DNA of 64,000 bases from Echinometra lucunter (GCA_029962745.1 CM057158.1:15305173-15369172); one strand, 5' to 3'; shown: positions 50,994 to 56,155, counted from the first letter of the stretch. Program-made: numbers and translations. Notes: generated from the sequence alone by a model not told the origin.

Positions 50994-53900
50994 ATAAATA
51001 ATTGTACAAGAATCCTCTGTCACGGATTATGGTAAATATAATTTATATATATATGTATATCTAACGCCCTCGTCTCCTGTCCTCCACTGGGGAACAGTGG
51101 GCTCGGGATCCCGAGAAGGAACTTAATATTGGTCCGCTAGCAAGCGTTCCAACTCGGGTGAGGGGTTAGTCACAAGACCACAAATAAAACAAATTCTGAA
51201 TGAAGAATAAGAAAAATTAATAAAACAAAATAGAATAGAAGCGCTGGGACACAATGTACTAAGGTGTCATATGATACTTTTATTTACAGACCACTGATCT
51301 GTACAACTTATCAAATTATAAAATCAACAATCTCACAAAATATTACCAATCAAGTCTAGATCTCTATCTTTCTATCAAAAGACCTTATTTCCAATATTTA
51401 CGCATAGCTTTAGATAACCTATCTTATTATATAATATTCTGGGACTTAAAGGGAACGGGGAACGGGAGAATGTTAGTTTATAGGGGAGATGAAAGGGTTA
51501 GTAATGTGGCCACTTACACGCACGCGGTAGTATTCTGAACACTGACGAAACCTCGACGATGGCGATGATAACGATGACCTTGACGATGGAGATAGTGATG
51601 CGATGACGTTGACGATGGCGACGGTGATGACGACAACGATGACGATGACGATGACTGTGATGACGATAACAATTATGTTCTCAGGAAAAGATGGACAAGT
51701 TCAGAATTATACTACGGTGAAAGCAGGGTCACAGGAAGGTATTTACAAAAGGGTTGATGGTACCCAATTGTGGAAGAGTCTCAGCATACCTAGAGAACGA
51801 TGACTTGGCGACTTATTTATAATTTCAGCAACACAGTTCTTCAACACCAAATTTAGGACTGGGCTCCAACAGTTCTTCAGCACCAAATTGCTGCACTTCG
51901 GGATTAGTCGTTAGTATGTAGGGACTGGGAGGACATGGGAGGGGGACCAAGGGGGGATCTGCAAGTCGGGATGCCAAGTGAGTAAAACATGCATGGGGTC
52001 TACTTTTATATCTAATTAAACATTCATATTATGTTCTTATGATTGGTCAGTACTCTTTAAGGGGGATGGACCTCAGTCATAAACTAAACACCTAATTGGC
52101 TAAGAGTTCTTGGTCACTTCGGAGGTGACCACCTATAATAACACATAATACCACATAACAACAAACATTTCTTTCCAGCCACCAGTTGTGGTCATAATAC
52201 AGGGATTACCCTTTTGATTAAATGAGAAACAATATCCTCTTCAATTCTTTATTACAAAAACTATTCAAGATTGTGAGAAAAGCAAACTTTACTCACCCTC
52301 TATTCTTACCTAACACAATAGTGGATTTCAGACAAGAATGGGGTATAAGAGATTAATTCTGGGTTAAGTGTAATATAAAGGATGCCTAAGACAATATGAA
52401 TGAGCTGGGGAGTTAAGGAGTGTGATCTTGACTGTGGGAATTGTCAATAAGTTTAGGAAGGATACAGTCTGCACAGTCTGTGACAAGGGTAACATAAAAG
52501 GAGTTAAAATGATATAAATGAAATTGGGCAATTAAGAAGTCTGCACTGGACTTGTACGAATTATCAATAGATCTACAAGAAAGATACAAGTAGCACATCT
52601 AATAAATGTACCAAAGAAAAGGACAGACAGAGGTTAGGAAGAGAGGCAGAGAATTATAGGAAGAATGAAAGATAGGATAGACCTAATGAAAGAAATAGCA
52701 AAGGATTGTAAATTTGTCACCTTGCTACATATATATATATATTTTTTTTCCCCAAACAGGTCCTCGGTCATTGGCCTTCCCAGAGTAAAGAAGGATAAAT
52801 TCTCTGTCTTTAATTTCTTGGAGATTCAGCAGCCAAATGTTCAGATGGACATCTATACTACCCAACCAGGTTTGTCTAAAGGATACTTACCTTGCATCAC
52901 CTTAAAGTAAAAGGAGAATGAAACCCTGGAGAAATATACATTTTAATGAAAAGAGAGGATAGAGAGAAGCAATTAAGCAGTTCCATCAGAATTGATTATG
53001 AAATTAGAAAGTTATGAAGTTTGAAAAGTCTCAATTTACTTTCTGTGGCAATCCTTAAATTGGCAATGTTGCTTCAAAATGGCAAGTTTAGAAGGGCAAC
53101 TCTCATTATGATTTGTTTTCAAAACTTAATATTTTCTCTATTATCTCTAAAGATCCTGCTTGTCTCTTTTTGAACTTGACATATGTTGTGTCAAATACAT
53201 TTTCCCAAGGTATATCTTGAGTTAAGAAGGAGATAAGCAGCATCTTTAGAGATAATGGAGAAAATATGAAATTTTGAGTACAGAACATATTTAGAGCTGT
53301 CCTTCTAAACCTGCCATTTTGAAGCAAGGATTACCGTAGAAAGTAAATTGAGACTTTTCAAACTTTCATAACTTTCTCATTACGTAACTGATTTTGATTG
53401 AACTTTTGAAAAATTGCTTCTTTATATCTTTTCATTAGAATGGATAATTCCCCAGAGTTTCATTCTTCTTTAACCCTGAGGCCTACATATTTTGATATGG
53501 TGTGAGTTAAAGCGTGATTATAACTAAGTAGTTTGAGTTTGGTGACAGGCAGGTCATCCTAGGTTTTTTTTACATGTGCAATTATGAGCTATGCTGGTCT
53601 CACCAAACCATGTTTGGTTGTTTTATACCGCATTCATATTGCCAGTCAAAAATCACTGACAAGACTCTTGATGAAATGCTCCCCTGACCTCAGATGGGTG
53701 TCTAAGGCCAGTCCAGTACTCAGTGTATATTGTACATGTGGTATTATTTCATTTACATTTTGATGGTAAAAATGACCAATTACATGTAAATCTACACAAG
53801 TTGTGTGTTCCTTGCAGTGCTAAAAGGGGCACAATCATTTAGAGAAATTTCAAATTAGGTATATCTGCTTTCATTATAGTAGCAAATGTTACTTTCTGTC

Positions 53901-56155
53901 AGCCTGTTGTAGTTTATGAGGAAAAAAAGGGCAGTTTATTCTAGTCCTAAAAATACCTCTGCAGAATGAAAACTGGGCAGTTATGACTGCCTCCTCCATC
54001 AAGAGGGTCAAGTATAATGTACCGGTAAGCCCATTTTTGCACTTATTTGAAAATGGAACTTAAAACAATTTTGTGATGAAGCTTGTTATGTTTCCATCAT
54101 GAATATTCCATGTCTGGTTTTCTGCATGAACAACATTATGACCTACAATGTACATTCATTCCAGTTATGAATTATTACTATCATTGATGTGGAATGATTC
54201 AGATCATTTGAGCTGAAAAGGCCATTTACAGCATTGGCAGCACTTTTAAACAGATGATGCTAAATATATTTCTAGAATAAATGTCTGTTTCATTCAATTA
54301 TATTTTTGTATAATGCATGACATTTATTGTTTACCATGTAGGGTAAGTTCTTTAGAAAGGAATATCATTCTCTGGTTTTAAAAAATTGTTTTTTAAATTT
54401 GGGAGTGTTGTTTTTTCAATTAACTGCAAAGGTGTCATATCTGATTTTTTTTTTACATGCCAACCTGGAATTACAAACGCCTCCTGTCTAGACAGTTGGT
54501 TCCATTGATTTCTCATAATATATGAAAAATGTCATCTGTGTATGGCTTCTGATGTATGTGGTAAATGTGTATACTTCATTTGCATGGAACAGGTTGGAAA
54601 TCTGTACTGCTTTGTTCAATGTGTAAGCCAGCAAGAAGCATTATTCTCTAGTTGATTAACCTGTTGATTACTGAATTCTCTCTTTGCCCTAGACTCAATA
54701 CAGGGGCCACCCAATTCTAGTAGCTAACAGGTTTACACACCATTACTTTAATCATATTAGCATTGCCAGAATGCCCAGTTAAGAATTTTATGATTAGTTT
54801 TTGTATGAGTAAAACAAAAGCCTTGGCACTCAGGATTATAAGGGAATGAACTCTCCCCTAATATCAATAGACATGTGTTCTGAAACAGTACTGTATACAC
54901 CAATATTTTCGCGTACAGATATTTTCGTGAATCACAGGCTCACAGACATTTTCGCAAGTTGTTAATTTCGCGAGCACAAGAGCAGGACTTGCAGTAAACT
55001 TATATGTACATAAAAGAGCCATATCGGCAGATCCGAAGGATTTGTTTTTTGATTATTTTTTGCCATTACCATCACACTCCTAGCTTGCGATAAACAAAAT
55101 ATGGCGTCATAAAACCCCTGTTTTCTTGATTTCTAGCACGTTTTCGGCGACTCTCTCTCTTACCACCCCACAAAAGCCCCACATGCTTTGGAAAAATGGC
55201 ACTGATTCTGCATTTTTGGTAGCAGAATTGGGCTTCTTAATAGGGGTTTTGGAGGTGACCATGTACGGAGCTAACTTGTGATTTTCTCGGTGTATTATAC
55301 GCTACACACAGAGAGAAGGACTGCTGCACTTTCCGCATGTACTTGCATGGCAATGGCAACGATGTGCCAATGACGCTGTAAAGCAAATGTACGTGCGGAT
55401 TTTTTCATGTGTTAAATTCGCGATTGGTGAGTGATTCGCGAAATTCACAAAAATAAAACCGCAGCGAAAATTTCAGCTCATACAGTATATGAACTCATGT
55501 CAGATGCTTTGCATATGTTTTCAACAATTTTTTGCATGGTCTATTCATTTCAAAGACCAAATAATATGCCCATGTTAAAGTTGCCAATTAATATTGACTG
55601 GGCTTGAGGGAGATACCACATATATTTCCCAAACTAGTCTCATATTGTCTCGAGTCAAAGACGAGGGCAATATGGGTCTAGTGATTGAAATTTATGTGGT
55701 ATCTCCCGAAAGTTAGGCCAGTCAATATTATTATTAACTGTTCACCCCTATCAGGTGCATTTAATTCAAAGTTTAAACTTTCAAAGAAAACTCAAAACAA
55801 GTTGTAGAGTCTAACACTAACCCTAGTCATACAGCTGAGCCCTGGCCATTGAGACAAAATATGCTCTTATATCTTGTCTGCAAAAAGCCTCATTCAGGTA
55901 ATAATTAAAATTGTGTGCCTGACTTTGGTGAAAGAAAATAACAATATTTCCCTGGTTTGTATTCCCTCAGCCGTCATTACAGATTTGTTATCTTTCTTTG
56001 CAGCAGTGATACCAAAGGAAGCGGAAGAGCCAAGGCCATTATCAACATCATCTTCGTCTCTGAAGAAGTCAAGATGGGATCAACATCCTGGTATTCTTGC
56101 CAGTGTTGGATCCAAGCAAGAGGTCCAACATGTTGAGAACCAAGGAACCAGCAAG
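6187..56155 (+). CDS. GPATCH1: GPATCH1, G-patch domain-containing protein 1 (eight internal exons; both ends outside window)
   Basis: Exons are 6187-6337, 7604-7662, 8715-8883, 9539-9787, 10786-10964, 12367-12494, 52760-52869 and 56004-56155. All junctions are GT-AG and phases match, giving 399 continuous codons. Conserved GPATCH1 blocks appear in the right order: AFGIGAFEDEEESDVY, YGWTGP, LDGFKAAS, LPRDFRP, FQPFARDAEKQRRYEQYL, TEWEKQQEQEEFSRAASLY, KMFGQLTRDTMEWHPDKLLC, KRFNVADPYPG, IGLPRVKKDKFSVFNFL and KKSRWDQHPG. The vertebrate protein is about 930 residues, so roughly the N-terminal third (with the G-patch) and the Lys-rich C-terminus lie outside. GPATCH1 is a nuclear protein found in spliceosomal complexes, where G-patch proteins typically work with DEAH helicases; that role comes from the family, not from this sequence. 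The exons look intact and functional. Confidence 0.92.
6943..7584. repeat. Foldback element ending just before a GPATCH1 acceptor
   Basis: The left end (gaccagacaccacaaaacga) and right end (ggttttgtggtgcctgctca) are inverted copies about 640 bp apart. The right end lies 19 bases before the acceptor AG at 7602-7603. The interior shows no coding potential. Confidence 0.6.
7604..7662 (+). CDS. GPATCH1: GPATCH1 exon B (LDGFKAAS block)
   Basis: A short 59-nt exon with acceptor acatag|gtg and donor caaag|gtatag. It completes Ser from the previous exon and encodes DGDILDGFKAASQKKISTK. It ends in phase 0. Confidence 0.87.
8551..8620 (+). pseudogene. Decayed partial duplicate of the next GPATCH1 exon
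   Basis: About 70 bp resemble the acceptor and first 60 bp of the exon starting at 8715. Shared words in the same order are ttgcaaa, ttt.agccccct, ctt.cgaccctt-like and catcactt. The reading frame is disrupted. It lies about 150 bp upstream in the same orientation, which suggests an old tandem duplication of the exon edge. Confidence 0.6.
8715..8883 (+). CDS. GPATCH1: GPATCH1 exon C (LPRDFRP block)
   Basis: Acceptor aaacag|gta, donor accag|gtataa. It encodes the PPSLPRDFRPFHHFEG block and the AHSRFTLSADQRAAMLGE segment, both conserved in GPATCH1. One base (G) is carried into the next exon. Confidence 0.9.
9539..9787 (+). CDS. GPATCH1: GPATCH1 exon D (RYEQYL block)
   Basis: Acceptor attccag|ga, donor tgcag|gtgggt. 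It encodes SIEELLSSQDLALLKEARDK, a Ser/Gln-rich linker, then FQPFARDAEKQRRYEQYLQN, a hallmark block. At 249 nt it is the longest visible GPATCH1 exon. Confidence 0.92.
9855..10266. repeat. Foldback element in the intron after exon D
   Basis: The ends cagcagagactccaat and gttggagtctctggtac are inverted copies about 410 bp apart. The right half carries several gcgggaga words. No coding potential. It begins 67 bases after the splice donor. Confidence 0.55.
10555..10735. repeat. Short tandem units (about 80 bp) with tRNA B-box-like words
   Basis: Three diverged units share tgctgctgctnntgctnctttaaa-like and aattgaacctagg.cc words. On the minus strand, ggttcaattcc resembles a pol III B box, so a SINE origin is possible. 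No A box was recognised. Confidence 0.35.
10786..10964 (+). CDS. GPATCH1: GPATCH1 exon E (TEWEKQ..EEFSRAASLY block)
   Basis: Acceptor ttgtag|gg, donor acaggg|gtaaga. It encodes TEWEKQQEQEEFSRAASLYH and MASRFVRAKHTDEDDTVEVP, both conserved GPATCH1 segments. It ends in phase 0. Confidence 0.92.
11243..11400. repeat. Three-armed palindromic repeat (agtgggtaccca)
   Basis: An almost perfect 19-bp palindrome at 11344-11362 / 11366-11384 (ggtacccactttgac...) is preceded by a third copy of aagtgggtacccaa at about 11245. It is intronic and probably a small foldback element with one arm duplicated. Confidence 0.55.
12367..12494 (+). CDS. GPATCH1: GPATCH1 exon F (KMFGQLTRDTMEWHPDKLLC)
   Basis: Acceptor tatcag|ggt, donor ccagg|gtaggt. 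It encodes the most conserved part of the protein, KMFGQLTRDTMEWHPDKLLC and then KRFNVADPYPG. Two bases are carried over and match only the exon at 52760, across an intron of about 40.3 kb. Confidence 0.94.
12594..13019. repeat. MITE with TIR ttaa-gcccgccacacac (copy 1)
   Basis: The left end ttaaagcctgccacacac and right end gtgtgtggcgggcttaa are inverted copies 426 bp apart, with nearby paired words actgcgatcc and gatcgcagacag. A full second copy lies at 47033-47460. A third left end (taaagcctgctgcacac) lies at 13342, with no clear right end. Confidence 0.75.
13187..13327. repeat. Foldback, TIR ggtcccgtttcataaaacttgt
   Basis: The ends cccgtttcataaaacttgt and acaagttttgtgaaatgggg are inverted copies. 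The interior has tactgaaatccttgattggc. A longer relative lies at 59796-59947. Confidence 0.7.
13589..13788. repeat. Inverted repeat, 44-bp arms
   Basis: Arm 13589-13632 (atacagatattgcctgcc...taatataacatttt) is inverted at 13743-13788 with a few mismatches. It lies in an AT-rich stretch with no open frame. Confidence 0.6.
13945..13995. repeat. 25-bp hairpin with CRE-like TGACGTCA ends
   Basis: The left arm tgacgtcaccttggtcagta and its inverted copy run from 13945 to 13995 with a 1-base centre and few mismatches. TGACGTCA also matches a CRE/bZIP site, but the palindrome alone explains it. Confidence 0.55.
14834..15032. repeat. Foldback MITE, TIR gggccagtattctgaaaatcgtgt
   Basis: The 24-bp left end is inverted at 15009-15032 with one mismatch. 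The element is 199 bp and non-coding. The word gggccagtattctgaaa also occurs at 1715, inside intron 1 of the first gene. Confidence 0.75.
15985..16260. repeat. Dispersed repeat shared with 28985-29270
   Basis: Shared words in the same order include tcagtccagt.gtcaca, taa.agtttttgtaacaga-like, tccctcc.atcc and cnaaagcac. The copies are clearly diverged. They could be an unclassified element or an old intron-internal duplication. Confidence 0.55.
16758..17507 (+). repeat. TIR element with AGGTCA-rich tandem units (copy 1)
   Basis: The element starts with the hairpin atgcctccgcccacc / ggtgccggaggcat and ends with ggcggaggcata, a second hairpin (cgaccgtgcgcggtcg) and catctagttt. Between these are four units of about 150 bp. 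Each contains ttctcgc.ataact, caacttcaaacttggctcat, gagggacaatgat and clustered AGGTCA half-sites. Other copies are 56661-57099 (minus), 63409-64000 (cut by the window) and an end fragment at 25283-25332. Confidence 0.85.
17239..17266 (+). promoter_or_regulatory. Four AGGTCA half-sites in a DR0-DR1-DR3 arrangement
   Basis: AGGTCA occurs at 17239, 17245, 17252 and 17261, with spacers of 0, 1 and 3 bases. This matches nuclear-receptor response element geometry (DR1: RXR/HNF4/COUP-TF class; DR3: VDR class). It lies inside a repeat, so binding in vivo is only a possibility. Confidence 0.4.
17573..17775. repeat. Direct tandem duplication, about 102 bp x 2
   Basis: Both units contain ttgatnctggcccttnnagt, tagatct-like and atggaatttcatgccttaat followed by gcaggattatgatattcttc. 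There is no coding signal. Confidence 0.7.
17776..19140. other. No recognisable feature
   Basis: AT-rich intron sequence. Open frames on the minus strand (for example 17864-18141) show no family motif. Confidence 0.5.
19148..19372 (-). pseudogene. LINE reverse-transcriptase C-terminal fragment
   Basis: The minus-strand translation contains IQKRACRIILGSNYSLYDNA followed by LATLDLLPFLSCRET. This is the block after the reverse-transcriptase thumb in jockey/CR1-type LINEs (QKRA.RIILG...Y..AL..L.L..L..RRE). No catalytic domain is attached. It is the first unit of a tandem array. Confidence 0.7.
19200..20480. repeat. Tandem array, four units of about 280 bp, derived from a LINE fragment
   Basis: Each unit repeats atgcattggcatatat, taatttgatccaagaattat, gctcttttttatacatcc, aagttcatgtggcaaatact and cagcctgatttaacttt. 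Units start near 19200, 19470, 19745 and 20185. Only unit 1 keeps a readable LINE frame on the minus strand. Unit 3 is about 145 bp longer because of a foldback insertion. Confidence 0.85.
19873..20018. repeat. Foldback MITE, TIR caggggagcgtttcatgaa (copy 1), inside tandem unit 3
   Basis: The ends caggggagcgtttcatgaag and cttcatgaaacgctcccctg are perfect inverted copies. The arms continue inward through agttttgtc and tgattttcac. Unit 4 of the host array (near 20305) lacks it. Other copies: 44647-44802, about 59990-60137 and a truncated one at 53640-53694. Confidence 0.85.
20613..20890. repeat. Foldback element, TIR attagtttctcgtcc
   Basis: The left end attattagtttctcgtcc pairs with ggacgagaaactaatgat. 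The interior contains a poly-A run and no open frame. Confidence 0.7.
20891..22016. other. Intron sequence with a short CT microsatellite
   Basis: A (CT)n run lies at about 21478-21515. Nothing else is recognised. Overlapping frames near 21761-22065 have no family signature. Confidence 0.5.
22018..22150. repeat. Foldback, arms about 60 bp
   Basis: The left arm (aatgtttttt.attcgtgcaatggacagaatatttca) is inverted in the right arm (tgaaatattctgtccattgc...aacattcatt). The gap is short, so the whole element could form one long hairpin. Confidence 0.75.
22341..22620. repeat. Direct duplication, about 160 bp
   Basis: Both copies contain gttcatgcagttcttcattt and gaagaggcctatcttattgc in order, with about 90% similarity by eye. 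Confidence 0.7.
22621..23860. other. No recognisable feature
   Basis: Intron sequence. Ser/Leu-rich open frames at 23463-23806 come from CT-rich sequence and lack any family signature. Confidence 0.45.
23862..24358. repeat. Foldback made of ttccgaaggttcgtta words (copy 1)
   Basis: The left half is built of tandem ccgaaggttcgtta and agtccgaaaatgaaa words, the right half of their reverse complements (aacgaaccttcggaataac). The centre is near ttagttattttcggacta. A second copy lies at 33079-33516. Confidence 0.85.
24359..25984. other. Intron sequence with one repeat-end fragment
   Basis: At 25283-25332, gtgggaggcggaggcata and a cctcgcggggtcga hairpin match the right end of the AGGTCA-rich TIR element. 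The rest shows no recognised feature. Confidence 0.55.
26041..26372. repeat. (AAT/GAT)n trinucleotide microsatellite, about 330 bp
   Basis: An almost uninterrupted run of aat, gat and nearby variants, ending in agtagtagt. It gives Ile/Met-rich open frames on both strands that are not genes. Confidence 0.95.
26711..27100. repeat. Foldback element with perfect 40-bp arms
   Basis: 26711-26750 is the exact reverse complement of 27061-27100. The 310-bp middle has no open frame of note. Segment B lacks this element, so it was inserted after the duplication. Identical arms suggest recent activity. Confidence 0.85.
27801..28490. repeat. Large nested palindrome, about 690 bp
   Basis: The outer arms (aaataaattcatcgactcat... 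and its inverse ending aatttattt) enclose agtggcggatacaggg, a G-run facing a C-run, and aagctgaggacccttttttg with its inverse. An inner foldback (gctttcacac.tacctgatca) forms the core. Short flanks also appear inverted. Confidence 0.8.
28985..29270. repeat. Second copy of the dispersed repeat at 15985-16260
   Basis: Colinear, diverged matches as described for the first copy. It lies between segments A and B. Confidence 0.55.
30030..31300. repeat. Segment B of the intron-internal duplication
   Basis: Diverged partner of 25985-28640. It keeps the backbone but lacks the microsatellite and both palindromes, so it serves as an empty-site reference. It carries its own SINE insertion. Confidence 0.7.
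30250..30378 (-). mobile_element. tRNA-derived SINE
   Basis: Read on the minus strand from about 30373, the head contains ggttgagtggtagaaggtgc (A-box-like), then ggagttcgatccctggca (B-box GTTCGATCC). A tail follows with cttgagcaagacattttatc. The spacing fits a tRNA-related head. The acceptor stem is not clear, so it is not called a tRNA gene. Confidence 0.7.
31301..31964. other. No recognisable feature
   Basis: AT-rich intron sequence. The short open frames have no family motif. Confidence 0.45.
31965..32586. repeat. TIR element rich in ttttcgcg (copy 1)
   Basis: It starts tactgtatacgcctatattt and ends in the inverse form cagcttatacagta. Words gatattttcgcg and ttcgcga recur near both ends. 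The central 300 bp is unique-looking. Length 622 bp. The second copy is at 54889-55487. Confidence 0.8.
33079..33516. repeat. Foldback of ttccgaaggttcgtta words (copy 2)
   Basis: Same architecture as 23862-24358, including the shared interior gaacatctaggtatacgcaa. The inverted halves meet near ttagttatttttggacta. Confidence 0.85.
33788..33931. repeat. Foldback, TIR gggccccatcttacaaagag
   Basis: The left end gggccccatcttacaaagag and right end ctctttgtaagatggggccc are perfect inverted copies. gatcaattt/gattgattcg-type words continue the arms. It is 144 bp. Confidence 0.8.
34019..34462. repeat. Foldback, TIR gggccggtattcaattta
   Basis: The left end ggccggtattcaatttaata is inverted in tattgaattgaatacattgc near 34440-34462. 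Further tattcaattcagta / attgaattgaatatg pairs lie inside. Confidence 0.65.
34463..36532. other. Intron sequence, no gene; GC-richer patch inside
   Basis: No coding block or clear repeat was recognised. About 35090-35640 is richer in GC and CpG than its surroundings (for example gacacgtcgtcgccgcggat) but carries no open frame of note. Confidence 0.45.
36533..37089. repeat. Foldback MITE, 557 bp, TIR ttaaagggtaggtccaccct
   Basis: The left end pairs with aggg-tggacttttcctttaa on the right. The arms continue through tttcactgtttcaataaa and gaccgattttgctcatttct. Open frames inside are products of the palindrome. Confidence 0.8.
37197..37556. repeat. Foldback element, TIR tcggatgtggggtgacaaac
   Basis: The left end pairs imperfectly with gtttatcacgccatatctga. 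The arms include gacaaatccc.ggaacatttt and aaaatgttgcggggatttgt. It lies 63 bp left of the hAT element. Confidence 0.7.
37647..37880 (+). repeat. Left subterminal ggtcttggtct array of the hAT element
   Basis: Multiple direct copies of tggtcttggtctt, arranged as two larger units of about 125 bp. Each ends in accagctattaaaataacga. The array produces a spurious Leu/Val-rich open frame. Confidence 0.85.
38230..40036 (+). pseudogene. BED-finger hAT transposase, three exons, broken
   Basis: Exon 1 (38230-38414) starts at an ATG and encodes a BED zinc finger: Cys pair around 38323-38334 and an HVRRHH end. An in-frame TAA (38326) falls between the two Cys codons. It splices (aa|gtaagt to ttttag|gcatg) to exon 2 (39143-39399), which opens with HAEYLESGKML but changes frame before KAIGSAIVRHLVVGC and HFRAFCRTMEPR. 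Exon 3 (39706-40036) carries the hAT core start SVTVDIWSDQKMWSFLGVTA. A further 1-base frameshift follows AHTG, near 39960. The C-terminal hAT dimerisation region is not recognisable. So the coding sequence is disrupted at least three times, while the termini and target duplication look fresh. Confidence 0.85.
40756..41595. repeat. GC-rich foldback element, 840 bp
   Basis: The left end (aaggctatggtcacaaagcc) is inverted in the right end (gtgactttagcctaa). The paired words agcctgctc and gagcaggct lie inside. Much of the interior is CpG-rich (gcggccgggc, gcccgggcggtc). Such GC content is exceptional in this window. Confidence 0.7.
41596..42925. other. No recognisable feature
   Basis: AT-rich intron sequence with a short purine run at about 42285-42330. 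No coding motif or repeat boundary was recognised. Confidence 0.45.
42930..42985. repeat. G17 run facing a C13 run
   Basis: A run of 17 G plus further G-blocks (42930-42954) faces a 13-C run at 42973-42985. It could form a hairpin or, on the G strand, a quadruplex. It may also be a place where sequence length is unreliable. Confidence 0.75.
43140..43320 (+). mobile_element. L2/CR1-type LINE 3' tail with (AAT/GAT)n
   Basis: tgtaaagtgcttagagacat followed by aagcactttgtaaatcccaa and an attattataatgataat tract resembles the 3' untranslated end of L2/CR1 LINEs (AAAGCGCTT...TATAAA(T)TATT). No coding part is attached on this strand. Confidence 0.55.
43590..44035 (-). mobile_element. L2/CR1-type LINE 3' end with C-terminal coding remnant
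   Basis: The minus-strand frame 44035-43652 contains LNWLPIRSRIHYKILLLTFK followed by CIHGLAPPYRSELI, the hallmark C-terminus of L2/CR1/Rex1 LINE proteins. It is followed by gcgctatataaatacattat and an (ATT)n tail, as expected for this clade's 3' end. A G-run at 44007-44020 marks its junction with the neighbouring LINE. Confidence 0.8.
44040..46380 (-). mobile_element. Jockey/CR1-type LINE, 5'-truncated, frameshifted (copy 1)
   Basis: Minus-strand blocks appear in order from 46340 to 44290: PWIMRG; NVFNDYFVNIGLNQ (46145-45909); AKVIPVHKRDH, MLERIVYNRL and GFRRSHSTDLA (45751-45527); GVPQGPLLFLIYID and the catalytic box LFADDT, then LNWSDHLKHI (45486-44896); and a C-terminal YPTRQATNMH block (44600-44289). 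Frames change between blocks, so the reverse transcriptase is inactive. No endonuclease domain is visible. A foldback element is inserted at 44647-44802. Confidence 0.87.
44647..44802. repeat. Foldback MITE, TIR ggagcgtttcatga, inside LINE copy 1
   Basis: The ends ggagcgtttcatga and tgatgaaacgctcc are flanked by cctgg on both sides (44642-44646, 44803-44807). LINE copy 2 at the matching place (about 49848) reads straight through actcctggatgtt with a single cctgg, giving an empty site. Confidence 0.85.
46381..47032. other. No recognisable feature
   Basis: Intron sequence between the LINE and the next MITE. The short frame at 46545-46766 has no family motif. Confidence 0.4.
47033..47460. repeat. 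MITE with TIR ttaagcccggcacacac (copy 2)
   Basis: The left end ttaagcccggcacacactac and right end gtgtgcgctgggttta match the copy at 12594-13019 in ends, length and interior words (atttaatgc, aaattttggtta-type). The interior lies inverted relative to that copy. Confidence 0.75.
47946..48250. repeat. Direct repeats of about 90 bp, 215 bp apart
   Basis: 47946-48037 and 48161-48250 share ttctgactgaaacactaaaa and gtatgcatgtgtgtgggcat with few changes. They could be a duplicated flank or short long-terminal-type repeats around 123 bp. Confidence 0.75.
48251..49080. other. No recognisable feature
   Basis: AT-rich intron sequence ending in a short (AAAT)n run (49084-49104). Confidence 0.45.
49157..49330. 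repeat. Inner foldback, TIR agagtttcatgcaccatgag
   Basis: The ends cagagtttcatgcaccatga and tcatggtgcgtgaaactctg are inverted copies. Inside, caactgaagatcttc / gaagatcttcagttg forms a perfect inner hairpin. Confidence 0.8.
49347..50892 (-). mobile_element. LINE copy 2 with 12-bp target duplication
   Basis: Nearly identical to parts of 43946-45850, including the junction G-run (49420-49433). It keeps MLERIVYNRL and MDLSKVFDTLDHS (50684-50424) and FADDTSVFLSHCDVNI (50252-49926). It is flanked by gatttgatgaag on both sides (49335-49346, 50893-50904). About 200 bp matching 44253-44462 are missing. Frames are broken, so it is inactive. Confidence 0.87.
50951..51060. repeat. (TA)n-rich microsatellite
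   Basis: Runs of tatata and tatattta with a short interruption. Such tracts often mark repeat boundaries. Confidence 0.8.
51061..52725. other. Unclassified, partly GC-rich region with a (GAT/GAC)n stretch
   Basis: A gatgacgatgacgat-type minisatellite lies at about 51555-51680. Nearby text (tccactggggaacagtgggc; gttcttcaacaccaaattta and gttcttcagcaccaaattgc repeated) suggests an old element, but no ends, reverse transcriptase or transposase motif could be found. Confidence 0.45.
52760..52869 (+). CDS. GPATCH1: GPATCH1 exon G (IGLPRVKKDKFSVFNFL)
   Basis: Acceptor ccaaacag|gt after a long T-run, donor accag|gtttgt. It completes the split Gly codon from exon F and encodes SSVIGLPRVKKDKFSVFNFL, a top-conserved GPATCH1 block. 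One base is carried over. Confidence 0.93.
52902..53473. repeat. Foldback MITE, 572 bp
   Basis: The left end aaaggagaatgaaaccctgg pairs with ccccagagtttcattcttct. The arms continue through gaaaagtctcaatttacttt and its inverse. It begins 32 bases after the exon G donor. Confidence 0.8.
53640..53694. repeat. Truncated caggggagcgtttcatga foldback
   Basis: Only the right arm (atcactgacaagactcttga, tgaaatgctcccctg) is present. It is a relict of the family at 19873. Confidence 0.65.
53695..54888. other. No recognisable feature
   Basis: AT-rich intron sequence without open frames of note or clear repeats. Confidence 0.45.
54889..55487. repeat. TIR element rich in ttttcgcg (copy 2)
   Basis: It starts tactgtatacaccaatattt and ends cagctcatacagta. 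It is colinear with 31965-32586 over nearly its whole length, with scattered changes, many at CpG positions (cg to tg or ca). Confidence 0.8.
55590..55729. repeat. Foldback, arms about 40 bp
   Basis: aatattgactgggcttgagg and gagataccacatatattt are inverted as aatttatgtggtatctcccg and gttaggccagtcaatatt. It is 140 bp. Confidence 0.75.
56004..56155 (+). CDS. GPATCH1: GPATCH1 exon H (KKSRWDQHPG)
   Basis: Acceptor ctttgcag|ca, donor agcaag|gtaaga. It encodes a Ser-rich linker, SLKKSRWDQHPG (matching the SRWD block of GPATCH1) and a Gln/Glu tail. The first possible acceptor is followed directly by a second (cagcag, 56001-56006). Using the second would drop one Ala. It ends in phase 0, so coding continues outside the window. 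Confidence 0.85.

Larger units (their letters stand above)
12495..52759 (+). other. GPATCH1: Giant GPATCH1 intron, 40,265 bp
   Basis: GT at 12495 and AG at 52758-52759 bound the interval. The codon split GG|G joins ...DPYPG to SSVIGLPRVKK, the order seen in vertebrate GPATCH1, so no coding exon appears to be missing between them. The other complete introns of this gene are 655 to 3134 bp. The excess is repeats, listed separately. Confidence 0.88.
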
